DNA of 64,000 nt from Eubacteriales bacterium. Its GTDB lineage: Bacteria > Bacillota > Clostridia > Lachnospirales > Lachnospiraceae. Below, piece after piece: positions 9,125 through 16,614 of this stretch. Every line of letters begins with the position of its first letter. Position 1 is the stretch's first letter. A model generated the notes under the pieces. The model saw only the letters and a program-made list of their open reading frames with translations. It did not search any database and was not told the origin of the DNA. The position numbers and the translations under genes are program-made. Location: NCBI GenBank assembly GCA_030531555.1, contig JAUNNI010000007.1:1-64000 (forward strand), in the 5' to 3' direction.

Positions 9125-10040
9125 AAATAATTATTTAACTAAAAAATCTGTGGTTGCTTTTCTGGCGCTCATCTGCTGTGTGCTTTGGGGAAGCGCCATA
9201 CCAACCATAAAAACAGCCTATGGAATCATGGGAGTAGCATCTTCCGATGCTGCAACACAAGTACTTTTTGCAGGAGTTCGATTTGCTTTGGCAGGTATTA
9301 TGGTTATCTTATTTGCCAGTATTCGAGATCGGAAGTTGATTCTTCCAGATAGAAATGTAATTATGTTGGCACCAATCCTTTGTCTTGCTCAGACAGTGGG
9401 ACAGTATTTTTTCTTTTACATCGGAGTGGCCAATTCTTCTGGAGTATCTGGTGCCATCATCACAGGCATTGGGAATTTTATCTTGATTCTCATGTCTTGC
9501 TTGATTTTCCGTATGGAAAAAATGACCAGAAAGAAAGCGATAGGATGTATGTTGGGCTTTCTTGGAATCATCATTATTAATATTTTTGGAAGTAGTTCTT
9601 TTGGAGGCTTTCATTTAATCGGCGAGGGATTCTTATTTATTTCCCAATTTAGCTATGCTTTTTCCTCTATCCTTATTCGTATCTTTTCTAAAAAAGCATC
9701 CCCTGTTATCATAAGCGGATATCAGTTCACGATTGGGGGTATCATCCTTGCTATCATTGGTATTTTGATGGGAGGAAGCCTTACTGGAATTACAGTAAAA
9801 GCAGGTATTTTACTCATCTATCTTGCCATGGTTTCCGCTGTTGCCTATACATTATGGTCCATCCTTTTGGCCCATAATCCAGTGTCTTCGGTGGCAATCT
9901 GGGGATTTATCAATCCTCTTGCCAGTGTGATCTTATCTGCATTGATCTTAGGCGAATACAAACAGGCCTTCAACCTTGGAAGTCTTAGTGCTTTATGTTG
10001 TGTCTGTATTGGTATCTATATCGTAAATATGAAAGAATAG
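9117..10040 (+). CDS. EamA/DMT-family transporter
   Basis: 307-residue membrane protein with about ten helices in two repeated EamA halves (first half opens ALICCVLWGSAIPTIKTAYG, second about residue 165 on with GEGFLFISQFSYAFSSILI). DMT transporters move small metabolites such as amino acids, nucleosides or drugs, usually outward; the substrate cannot be read from sequence. The start overlaps the end of the ygjV-like gene. A 22-bp perfect palindrome (10042-10063) begins just after its stop codon. Confidence 0.88.
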   Translation: MNKNNYLTKKSVVAFLALICCVLWGSAIPTIKTAYGIMGVASSDAATQVLFAGVRFALAGIMVILFASIRDRKLILPDRNVIMLAPILCLAQTVGQYFFFYIGVANSSGVSGAIITGIGNFILILMSCLIFRMEKMTRKKAIGCMLGFLGIIIINIFGSSSFGGFHLIGEGFLFISQFSYAFSSILIRIFSKKASPVIISGYQFTIGGIILAIIGILMGGSLTGITVKAGILLIYLAMVSAVAYTLWSILLAHNPVSSVAIWGFINPLASVILSALILGEYKQAFNLGSLSALCCVCIGIYIVNMKE

Positions 10041-10041
10041 T

Positions 10042-10063
10042 TTGTTATTTATATAAATAACAA
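10042..10063. promoter_or_regulatory. 22-bp perfect palindrome upstream of yaaA
   Basis: TTGTTATTTAT pairs exactly with ATAAATAACAA to give an 11+11 inverted repeat with no spacer. Nearly the same palindrome (one mismatch) is found at 39109-39130 between ttcA and a small peptide gene. It looks like a shared repressor operator; the regulator is unknown. It is too short and AT-rich to be a terminator. Confidence 0.5.
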
Positions 10064-10119
10064 TAAGAAAGGAGAATATAAGCTGCGGATAATCCACAGC
10101 AGATGCTGGAGTTTTTATT

Positions 10120-10872
10120 ATGAGAATCATATTATCCCCTGCAAAGAAAATGAATATAAAAACGGATGATCATCTTCCAAAAGGAAAACCGGTATTTCCA
10201 AAGGAGACCGAAGAAATCATGCGATTCATGCAAGGCTTATCCCTTGAACAAGCCCAGGCTCTTTGGAAATGTAATGATGCCATTGCCAGCGAAAACTACG
10301 AACGTTTCCAAACCATGGATCTGGATCGTGCCATGACGCCGGCCATTTTATCCTATGATGGCATTGCTTTCCAATATATGGGACCAGGCGTTTTTCAGTA
10401 CGATGAGTTCGATTATGTCCAGGATCATCTCCGTATCTTGTCCGCTTTTTATGGTGTGGTAAAACCCATGGATGGTGTGACTCCATATCGATTGGAAATG
10501 CAGGCCAAAGCCCAAATTTCCGGCAAGAAAAATCTTTATGATTTTTGGGGAGATAAATTATACCAGGAAGTCATCGATGATAGTCATATCATTATTAACC
10601 TGGCCTCGAAAGAGTATTCCAAATGTATCGAAAAATACTTAAAGCCAACAGATACCTATATCACATGTATTTTCGGTGAATTTGTGGGAGAAAAAGTGGT
10701 GCAAAAAGGGGTTTATGCCAAAATGGCACGAGGAGAGATGGTAAGATATATGGCAGAACATCATTTGGAAGATCCTGAAGGCATGAAAGGATTCGATCGT
10801 TTGGATTTTCGTTTTCACCAAGAACTCTCTGATGAGAAAACTTACGTTTTTATCCGATCCGCTTCAAAATAA
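10120..10872 (+). CDS. yaaA: Peroxide stress protein YaaA
   Basis: 250-residue cytoplasmic protein of the YaaA/DUF328 family: signature start MRIILSPAKKMN, followed by PAILSYDGIAFQYMG, YGVVKPMDGVTPYRLEMQ and the C-terminal GFDRLDFRFH. In E. coli YaaA lowers intracellular free iron during peroxide stress; that role is known for the family, not shown here. GGAG at 10109 supports the ATG at 10120. An operator-like palindrome (10042-10063) and an extra GAAAGGAG at 10068 precede the gene. It is followed by an independent RNA gene. Confidence 0.92.
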   Translation: MRIILSPAKKMNIKTDDHLPKGKPVFPKETEEIMRFMQGLSLEQAQALWKCNDAIASENYERFQTMDLDRAMTPAILSYDGIAFQYMGPGVFQYDEFDYVQDHLRILSAFYGVVKPMDGVTPYRLEMQAKAQISGKKNLYDFWGDKLYQEVIDDSHIIINLASKEYSKCIEKYLKPTDTYITCIFGEFVGEKVVQKGVYAKMARGEMVRYMAEHHLEDPEGMKGFDRLDFRFHQELSDEKTYVFIRSASK

Positions 10873-10874
10873 GA

Positions 10875-10903
10875 TTGGGAAAATATATAATTTATGCTAT
10901 AAT
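10875..10903 (+). promoter_or_regulatory. Sigma-A promoter of the RNA at 10909
   Basis: -35 TTGGGA (10875-10880), 17-base spacer, -10 TATAAT (10898-10903). The predicted start of transcription is about 10909-10911, exactly where the structured RNA begins. Confidence 0.7.
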
Positions 10904-10908
10904 AATTA

Positions 10909-11046
10909 AGGCTGTCCGTTCAGAGATGAGTATGGCTTAAAGGCTGTATTGCTGGTGTCTCTGTTTTGGTTATAGGTGTTTTTGTGCAGGAGTTAACACG
11001 CAGCAGCGGATGGCCTTTACTTATTCATAACAAGAGAATTAGAAGA
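10909..11046 (+). ncRNA. Unidentified structured small RNA or leader
   Basis: A non-coding stretch with its own promoter and a terminator behind it (11048-11086). Bases 10911-10919 pair with the complementary CGGATGGCC segment near 11007-11015 over nine pairs (two wobble). Inside are CAGAGA/TCTCTG (10921 and 10957 region) and GTG/CAC hairpins. A second arrangement is possible: the repeated GGCTGT at about 10941 pairs with the same 3' segment and continues with TTGCTG/CAGCAG and GTGT/ACAC, forming one long rod. The rod shape recalls 6S RNA, but I cannot match 6S, SRP, RNase P, tmRNA or a known riboswitch. It could be an independent RNA or a leader for the HAD gene at 11126. Confidence 0.45.
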
Positions 11047-11047
11047 T

Positions 11048-11086
11048 AAAAAAGACATCAGATCATGGACCTGGATGTCTTTTTTC
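11048..11086 (+). terminator. Intrinsic terminator after the small RNA
   Basis: Stem AAAAGACATC / GATGTCTTTT with a 14-base loop and a run of six T. It ends the RNA that starts near 10909 and would also end yaaA read-through. Confidence 0.8.
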
Positions 11087-11125
11087 ATAATTATTCTGAT
11101 AATTTTAAGAAAGTGATGTTAAAAA

Positions 11126-11761
11126 ATGAAAAAAGCAATCATATTTGATTTGGATGGCACCTTATGGGATTCCACAGGTTATACTTGTGATATTTGGAAT
11201 ACAGTCTTTTCAAGATATGAAGATATTTCCATTCATATGGATCAGGATCTCATGGGAAGTCTGATGGGATTTACCATGGAAGAGATTGGACAGAAACTTT
11301 TCCCAGAGTTTTCTCCGGAAAAACAGATGCAGATCATCGATGAGATTGGAGAAGAAGAGGTTCGTTTCTTAACGGTTCATGGTGGCAAGATTTATGATGG
11401 ATTAGAAAACGTTTTAGAAGAATTAGTCGAAACTTATGACTTATATATCGTAAGCAATAGCCAGGACGGTTATGTGCAATCTTTCCTGATTGCACATCAT
11501 ATGGAATCTTATTTTAAAGATATCGAAATGTCCGGAAGAAGTGGTAAAGACAAAGAAGAGAACATCCGTCTGATCATGAAACGAAATGGTATTCGGGATG
11601 CCATCTATGTGGGTGACACCACGGGAGATGAGAAAGCATCTCATAGAGCAGGCATTCCATTCGTATATGCTTCCTATGGATTTGGCCAAACAAAAAATCC
11701 AGATGGTGTCATTCATAATCTTCGCGAATTATCTGATGTAGTAGAAGATATCTTCTCATAA
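11126..11761 (+). CDS. HAD-superfamily phosphatase (subfamily IA)
   Basis: 211-residue HAD hydrolase. Motif I is DLDGTLWDST (nucleophile Asp about residue 8), motif II is in IVSNSQDGYV, motif III Lys is in GRSGKDKEENI, and motif IV is VGDTTGDEKAS. An alpha-helical cap lies between motifs I and II, as in phosphoglycolate phosphatase and similar small-molecule phosphatases; the substrate is not clear. AAGAAAGTGATG precedes the ATG. It has its own transcription unit after the terminator at 11048-11086 and is closed by the terminator at 11777-11838. Confidence 0.88.
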   Translation: MKKAIIFDLDGTLWDSTGYTCDIWNTVFSRYEDISIHMDQDLMGSLMGFTMEEIGQKLFPEFSPEKQMQIIDEIGEEEVRFLTVHGGKIYDGLENVLEELVETYDLYIVSNSQDGYVQSFLIAHHMESYFKDIEMSGRSGKDKEENIRLIMKRNGIRDAIYVGDTTGDEKASHRAGIPFVYASYGFGQTKNPDGVIHNLRELSDVVEDIFS

Positions 11762-11776
11762 AAAAGCCAGTTACAT

Positions 11777-11838
11777 GAAAAAGCAGGTATTTAGAGTCTG
11801 TAATGGATGAAGGGACCCTATATTCTACCTGCTTTTTT
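11777..11838. terminator. Bidirectional intrinsic terminator
   Basis: Stem AAAAGCAGGTA / TACCTGCTTTT with a long loop of about 36 bases; A-run on the left and T-run on the right, so it can stop the HAD gene from the left and the minus-strand remnant at 11862-12080 from the right. Confidence 0.7.
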
Positions 11839-11861
11839 CATATACGATATGCTATGGCATG

Positions 11862-12080
11862 TTATTCAAATGGATAAACTACACCCCATTCTTTCCGAAG
11901 ATTATCCATATGTTTTAAAATGGTAAGAGTTTCATCATGTGGTATCTCTTCACACTCCAATTTACCATCCAATATAGCTCGCTTACAGGCGCGAACCTCA
12001 TATTCATAGCCATTGACCTGCTCAGGAATTTCACACTTTTTCACAATATTTCCATTGAGATCATAGACGATGATATGCAT
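11862..12080 (-). pseudogene. C-terminal remnant of a Gfo/Idh/MocA-type oxidoreductase
   Basis: 72 readable codons that match only the last part of sugar/dihydrodiol dehydrogenases of the Gfo/Idh/MocA family: VYDLNGNIVKKCEIPEQVNG, YEYEVRACKRAILDGKLE, then EIPHDETLTILKHMDNLR and the terminal WGVVYPFE. The NAD(P)-binding Rossmann domain and all catalytic residues are absent, and the bases upstream (12081-12159) do not continue the frame. The full-length relative at 42509-43486 ends with the comparable KQWGMTYPEEE. I take it as a gene end left after a deletion; a short expressed peptide is possible because an ATG opens the frame, but there is no good ribosome site. Confidence 0.7.
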
Positions 12081-12159
12081 ACTTTTCTTTTATTATAATC
12101 AATTATCTCCGAAAAATATAGAAAAAAGTGTTATACTATAAAAAAACAGGAGGTTTCTT

Positions 12160-12963
12160 ATGTTAACGATAGATCAGAGTAAATGTATCGGCTGTGGCCA
12201 GTGTGTAAAAGATTGTTTTGGATTCCATATTGTCATGGAAGAGAAGAAAGCTGTAGAGTTGCCGGGAAATTGTATGGCATGTGGTCATTGCGTGGCAGTT
12301 TGTCCTTCAAATGCCATTTCTTTAGATGGGCATGATATGACAAAAGTCATTGAAAAAGATGCTGTTGAAAGTAAGATGGATGCAGATGCCTATCTCAATC
12401 ATTTAAAATTACGTCGTTCCATCCGTCAGTTTAAAAAAGAGGAAGTTTCGAAAGAAGATTTAGAAAAGATTATTGAAGCAGGTCGTTACTCACCAACCGG
12501 CGGCAATATGCAAAATGTACAATACATCGTCATAAAAGATCAGATCCAAACTGTAAAAGATCAAATTATGGAAGAGCTGAATAAGATGGGTGAAGAATTT
12601 AAGACCATGGACGGCCCATATAAGAAATATGGCAGCTTATGGATCAATATGTATGAAAACTATAAGAAAAATGGTACAGATAAAGTTTTCTTCAATACAG
12701 ATAGCGTGATTTTAGTGGCGTCCAACACCCCTCAGTCTGCCATTATCTCTGCGGCTCATATGGAAACCATGATCTATGCATTAGATCTCGGCATGGTTTA
12801 TAGCGGATTTACCTGTAGTGCAGTGATGCACTCCAAAGAACTCCAAAAACTTTTGAATCTAAAAGAAGGTTATACCGTACATGCCGCTTTAGTATTAGGT
12901 CATCCGGATGTAACTTATCGTAGAAGTGTACCAAGAAAGGACGCTGTAGTAAAATGGAAATAA
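12160..12963 (+). CDS. Ferredoxin-nitroreductase fusion protein
   Basis: 267 residues in two parts. Residues 1-60 carry two [4Fe-4S] motifs, CIGCGQCVKDC and CMACGHCVAVC. From about residue 75 there is an FMN-binding nitroreductase domain: LRRSIRQFKKEEV (phosphate-binding Arg-Arg-Ser), GRYSPTGGNMQN, and the C-terminal AALVLGHPDVTYRR. Such fusions can pass electrons from ferredoxin-like clusters to FMN to reduce nitro- or other acceptors in anaerobes; the natural substrate is unknown. AGGAGG at 12150. The last 10 bases overlap the thioesterase gene, so the two are one operon. Confidence 0.9.
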   Translation: MLTIDQSKCIGCGQCVKDCFGFHIVMEEKKAVELPGNCMACGHCVAVCPSNAISLDGHDMTKVIEKDAVESKMDADAYLNHLKLRRSIRQFKKEEVSKEDLEKIIEAGRYSPTGGNMQNVQYIVIKDQIQTVKDQIMEELNKMGEEFKTMDGPYKKYGSLWINMYENYKKNGTDKVFFNTDSVILVASNTPQSAIISAAHMETMIYALDLGMVYSGFTCSAVMHSKELQKLLNLKEGYTVHAALVLGHPDVTYRRSVPRKDAVVKWK

Positions 12964-13373
12964 AAAGTGTACATACTTTAGAAGAAATCAGAGAAATCTT
13001 TAAAAATGATCGATTCGCCACAGAAGCAGCAGGAGCTGTAATCGTAGATGCCGGTGTATGTTATGCAAAGTGTGAAATTGATTTAAAACCAGTGCATTAT
13101 AATGCCGCTGGAATTGTCATGGGTGGTGCCATGTTTACTTTGGCAGATTTTTGCATGGCAGTGGCTGCCAATGGTTACCGTGAAAAACCAGATACCATCA
13201 GTATTGATGCCAACATGTATTATGTAAAACCTGCCAAAGGCAAAAAATTGATTGCAGAAGCCAAGTGCGTAAAACCAGGACGTACCTTAAGCTTTTATGA
13301 AGTGGATATCACCGATGAACTTGGAACAGACGTGGCTCATTTTACAGGAAAAACCTTTACGGTATCCAAATAG
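12954..13373 (+). CDS. PaaI-type hotdog thioesterase
   Basis: 139-residue single hotdog domain. The helix and nucleophile-turn region HYNAAGIVMGGAMFTLAD matches the PaaI/DUF4442 group, which hydrolyses acyl-CoA thioesters. Start ATG lies inside the end of the nitroreductase gene (overlap of 10 bases), with AAAGGACG just upstream, so it is translated from the same message. It ends 18 bases before the convergent cbiO gene. Acyl substrate unknown. Confidence 0.88.
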   Translation: MEIKSVHTLEEIREIFKNDRFATEAAGAVIVDAGVCYAKCEIDLKPVHYNAAGIVMGGAMFTLADFCMAVAANGYREKPDTISIDANMYYVKPAKGKKLIAEAKCVKPGRTLSFYEVDITDELGTDVAHFTGKTFTVSK

Positions 13374-13391
13374 TACATCATTAGACGAATC

Positions 13392-14132
13392 TTATAATCC
13401 ATGATTTTCCAAAAGCATGAAATCATGAAGAATATCTTTGCTTGGACCATCTGCGATGATTTTTCCATCGTACAAAAGGATGGTCCTTTCGCATGTCTTT
13501 TCGATGAAATCAAGGTCATGGCTGGCAATGATCTTGGTTTGAGGCAAATCATTTACAATGGTTACAAGATTTCTTCGGTTCCTTGGATCTAAAGCGACCG
13601 TTGGCTCATCAAACAGGATCAGCTCCGGCTCCATAGAAAGAATGGTGGCAATAGCGGCCAGTTTTTTCTCTCCTCCAGATAGACGATGGATCTGGCGATC
13701 TTGTAATGGAAGGATATTTACTTTTTTTAGGGCATTTTCAGTCCTTTCCTTCACCTCAGCTTGTGAAAGGCCATAATTTCTTGGACCAAAGGCCACATCA
13801 TCATACACCGTATTGGAAAAGAGCTGATGGTTAGAATCCTGAAAAACATAGCCGATCTTACTTCGTATTTTGGCATAATTACTCGGCTCAACCGCTATAC
13901 CACATATTGAGATTTCTCCAATCTCTAATTCAAGCAAACCCACAAGAAGTTTTAGAAAGGTGGATTTTCCCACACCATTTGCCCCGATGAGTCCCACACT
14001 TTCTCCTTGTTCAATACGAAGATTCAACTCTTTTAAAACCGGATATTTTTTCTTTTGAAATTCATAATGAAAAGAGAGTCCCTTGATTGCAAGCAAAGGA
14101 TTCTTTTTTTCAAAACATTCTTTCATGTTCAT
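13392..14132 (-). CDS. cbiO: ECF transporter ATPase, cobalt/nickel type (CbiO)
   Basis: 246-residue ABC ATPase that powers metal uptake with CbiQ and CbiM. Walker A is GANGVGKST (about residue 43), the Q-loop is in GYVFQDSNHQLF, the signature is LSGGEKKLAAI, and Walker B is LILFDEP. The QDSNHQ form of the Q-loop is typical of ECF ATPases. I set the start at the ATG at 14132 because AGGTGG lies 8 bases upstream; an upstream GTG at 14144 overlaps that site. It is the last gene of cbiM-cbiQ-cbiO; only one ATPase is present, so it would act as a homodimer. Confidence 0.9.
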   Translation of the reverse strand: MNMKECFEKKNPLLAIKGLSFHYEFQKKKYPVLKELNLRIEQGESVGLIGANGVGKSTFLKLLVGLLELEIGEISICGIAVEPSNYAKIRSKIGYVFQDSNHQLFSNTVYDDVAFGPRNYGLSQAEVKERTENALKKVNILPLQDRQIHRLSGGEKKLAAIATILSMEPELILFDEPTVALDPRNRRNLVTIVNDLPQTKIIASHDLDFIEKTCERTILLYDGKIIADGPSKDILHDFMLLENHGL

Positions 14133-14149
14133 AATTAAATCCACCTATA

Positions 14150-14926
14150 CTAAAATTTGATAAAAAATCGTAATAAAATAAAAAACAAAAGACATATCAT
14201 GAGAAAAAGATAGTCCTTTTCTTCCATTTTTCTTTTTGATTCGAAATAATATTCTCCGTGAAAACCACGCAAACGCATGCTATCATAAAGCACTTCTGCA
14301 AGATCCATGCTACGAAGTAACATCTGCCCGATCATACTCCCCCATACTTTAAAATGAATCCCCTTTTGTCCTGGTGCGCGAAGAGCATACGCTTGCATCA
14401 TTTTTTCCGCTTCCTCCAATAATAAGAACAAATAGCGATAGATTAACAGAAAAATAGAGACTAAAAATTTGGGAAGACGCAAACAGCGAAAAGCATAGCA
14501 GATATCATTGATTTTTGTGCTGATGATCAACAAATAGGAAGCAGTGATAGCGAAGATACCTTTAAGATATAAAGTGATGAAAGACAGAATTCCCCCCGTA
14601 ATCGTGATATTTCCGATGGAAAAAATAGGTCGATGATCAAAAAATGGATTGGCAATTCCAAGAAAGAAAGCCAAAAGGAAAAAAGCTTTTAAACGCTTCC
14701 ACAGTTTTTTTAGGGAAATATCTCCCATAATAATCATAACCGCAGGATAGATTCCCATGATTAGGATAGAAGATAAAGCATACTTGGAATAAGATACCAA
14801 AAATAAAATATATGTAATTGTAACCATAACTTTCACCACAGGGTGAAGAAGATGAATCCATTGATTTCCTGAGGATTCCAGATCCATCTCTCTAAGTTCC
14901 TGTAGTATTTGAATAATCTTATTCAT
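14150..14926 (-). CDS. cbiQ: ECF transporter transmembrane (T) component, CbiQ
   Basis: 258-residue membrane protein with about five to six helices. The two coupling motifs that touch the ATPase are visible: ALRAPGQKG and SMRLRGFHGEY (variants of the Ala-Arg-Gly signatures of T components). It connects the substrate-binding CbiM to CbiO. Its start overlaps the end of cbiM by 8 bases and its stop is 17 bases before cbiO, so the three subunits are made together. Confidence 0.9.
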   Translation of the reverse strand: MNKIIQILQELREMDLESSGNQWIHLLHPVVKVMVTITYILFLVSYSKYALSSILIMGIYPAVMIIMGDISLKKLWKRLKAFFLLAFFLGIANPFFDHRPIFSIGNITITGGILSFITLYLKGIFAITASYLLIISTKINDICYAFRCLRLPKFLVSIFLLIYRYLFLLLEEAEKMMQAYALRAPGQKGIHFKVWGSMIGQMLLRSMDLAEVLYDSMRLRGFHGEYYFESKRKMEEKDYLFLMICLLFFILLRFFIKF

Positions 14927-15920
14927 GGATGCGATTCTTTTTTACTTTCTTTAAAATAAGACAGAAGATAACACATAGAATTAAAACCACAAGGGCTCCA
15001 AAAACACCAGAAAAAGAGGTTCCCATGGCACTTTCCGAAAAAGAAAAGGCATAATCCGGTAAAATTGCTGTTGTTTCCTGGATTTTTTCTAAAACTTCAT
15101 AAAGTAATCCATGAGATGCTAATTCTGTGCTACCCGTAATTCTTTCCATAGACCATTCCAAACCGTCTGGATGGGAAGAAGCAAATAAGGATAAAAATCC
15201 TCCGATAAAAACAAAGGCAGCAGAAAGGATAGTAAGCACACCTTTTAATGAAAAACGAGTGTTCTCTTTTTCCTTTCCTTCAACGCCCCATAAGATTTCT
15301 GGTCTTGTTTCGTAGATGAAAAGAAGAACAGCAGCAGTAATCAGACCTTCCACCGTACCAATGGCCAAATGAATCGGCTGCATGCTGGCAAGAAAAACAG
15401 AAAATGGAAGCTCTGTAATTCCAGAAGCTAAAGTTTCTAAAGTAACTGAGAAGGCACCAAGCTGTAAGCTGATGATATTTCCTAAAACAGAAGCAAGAAT
15501 AATGCCTTTTCGACTGATATGTTTTCGGTTAAAGAGAAGCCATATGATTCCGCCACCCACAAAACATCCATAAAAAGCCATATTCCAAACATTGCAGCCA
15601 AGAGCCAGAATTCCACCGTCAGCAAATAAGAGACATTGGATCGCAAGGACAGCAATCATGGTAAGAAATCCAGCGTAAGGACCTAAAATAGCACTCAATA
15701 ACATACCACCACAAAGATGTCCGGAAGATCCGGTTCCAGGAATCGTAAAGTTGATCATCTGTGCTGAAAAAACAAAAGCTCCCATGACACCCATCACAGG
15801 GATTTTCTTTTCATTTTCTTCAAGATTCAGTTTTTTAAGTGCTACTCCTGTAGTCGCTGCAGAACAAGCATATCCTGCAAGGCCAACGGCAGGGGAGAGC
15901 AAAGCATCCGCCATATGCAT
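14919..15920 (-). CDS. cbiM: Cobalt/nickel substrate-binding membrane protein CbiM with fused C-terminal PDGLE domain
   Basis: 333 residues. AAGGAG sits 8 bases before the ATG at 15920, giving the N-terminus MHMADALLSP; an upstream ATG at 15938 would bury the ribosome site. The choice matters: in CbiM/NikM the His at position 2 binds Co2+ or Ni2+, and only this start gives Met-His. Motifs GTGSSGHLCGG and ALGCNVWNMAFYG follow, with about seven helices. From about residue 225 a second part contains HPDGLEWSMERITG, the PDGLE domain that in other organisms is a separate small CbiN/NikN subunit. The metal is not decided by sequence. Transcription starts at the promoter at 16133-16161 through a structured leader. 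Confidence 0.9.
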   Translation of the reverse strand: MHMADALLSPAVGLAGYACSAATTGVALKKLNLEENEKKIPVMGVMGAFVFSAQMINFTIPGTGSSGHLCGGMLLSAILGPYAGFLTMIAVLAIQCLLFADGGILALGCNVWNMAFYGCFVGGGIIWLLFNRKHISRKGIILASVLGNIISLQLGAFSVTLETLASGITELPFSVFLASMQPIHLAIGTVEGLITAAVLLFIYETRPEILWGVEGKEKENTRFSLKGVLTILSAAFVFIGGFLSLFASSHPDGLEWSMERITGSTELASHGLLYEVLEKIQETTAILPDYAFSFSESAMGTSFSGVFGALVVLILCVIFCLILKKVKKNRIHE

Positions 15921-16126
15921 AAGTTGTACTCCTTTCATTAAGACAAAATGTCAAGAGGAAATGATTCATTTCCTTTGCAATAAAAAAGGCATACCAATCC
16001 CTGTTCTAGAGATTCGTATGCCTTCATGACATCTTTCAATATATAATTTTTAAATCACATTTTCTTCTGCCATTACTTCAGTAAACCAGCATAACTTCAT
16101 GTTATTGCTTCGTCATAAGAAAAACA
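15921..16126 (-). promoter_or_regulatory. Structured leader of cbiMQO (candidate metal or cofactor riboswitch, class not recognised)
   Basis: About 205 bases between the promoter start and cbiM. Going along the RNA: ATGAC pairs with GTCAT about 85 bases later to close a domain; inside are a hairpin GCAATAAC/GTTATGC with loop ATGAA and a hairpin TTAC/GTAA with loop TGAA. An intrinsic terminator (15982-16024) follows at once. The 5' arm of the terminator (GCATA) can pair with TATGC of the first hairpin, which would be an antiterminator. I see neither the conserved core of the cobalamin riboswitch nor the NiCo motif. Confidence 0.55.
15982..16024 (-). terminator. Leader terminator before cbiM
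   Basis: On the minus strand AAGGCATAC pairs with GTATGCCTT, extended inside by GAATC/GGATT, followed by six T. It lies between promoter and cbiM, so it works as an attenuator and not as an operon end. Confidence 0.8.
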
Positions 16127-16132
16127 AGATAT

Positions 16133-16161
16133 ATTATACACTGATTTTAACATATTAGCAA
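16133..16161 (-). promoter_or_regulatory. Promoter of the cbiMQO leader
   Basis: On the minus strand: -35 TTGCTA (16161-16156), 17-base spacer, -10 TATAAT (16138-16133). Predicted start about 16126. It lies just past the end of the DUF3842 gene. Confidence 0.7.
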
Positions 16162-16172
16162 GGAAAAGTGTT

Positions 16173-16577
16173 CTACTGTATCTTTGCAAGTTCTTCCATC
16201 AATTGATCAATCATTTCTGAGATAGACACACCTTGTACTCCAATTACATGGTTATTACAATGGTTTACGGGAATTAAATATTTCTCTGCATCGCTCTGTC
16301 CAACTGCAACTGCCATCTTCGGTGTAATCTCTCCATACATGGAATCTGCCATGGCAATACCGATAGGTCCAACGATGACATCTGCACGACGACAACCTAC
16401 AACCACAGCATTTTCTCCAGTCGCTCCATGATGAGCACCTGCTTTTAGCATATTGGAGGTAGCAAGAGAATTCGTTCCCACAGCAGTAATCTCAATTTCG
16501 GGGAAGCGTTTACGGATAGAAGAAGTAATCTGTTTTCCCATTCCGCCGCCCTGTGCATCTATAATTAATAATTTCAT
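16173..16577 (-). CDS. DUF3842 family protein
   Basis: 134-residue cytoplasmic protein with a Rossmann-like start, KLLIIDAQGGGMGKQI, then AVGTNSLATSNMLKAGA and GCRRADVIVGPIGIAMAD. The family is common in Clostridia and has no established function; the glycine-rich N-terminus suggests nucleotide binding, which is inference. AAAGGAAG precedes the ATG. It is not part of the cbi operon, which has its own promoter just downstream. Confidence 0.85.
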   Translation of the reverse strand: MKLLIIDAQGGGMGKQITSSIRKRFPEIEITAVGTNSLATSNMLKAGAHHGATGENAVVVGCRRADVIVGPIGIAMADSMYGEITPKMAVAVGQSDAEKYLIPVNHCNNHVIGVQGVSISEMIDQLMEELAKIQ

Positions 16578-16614
16578 AGAAATCTTCCTTTCATATTTTA
16601 TTTTCTATTATAGA

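Noticed and set aside
10909..11046. Assignment of the RNA as 6S, SRP RNA or a named riboswitch
   Set aside because: The rod shape is suggestive of 6S but I could not match conserved bases of 6S, SRP, RNase P or any riboswitch core.
15921..16126. Cobalamin or NiCo riboswitch upstream of cbiM
   Set aside because: The conserved core bases of these two classes are not visible; only generic structure and a terminator are.
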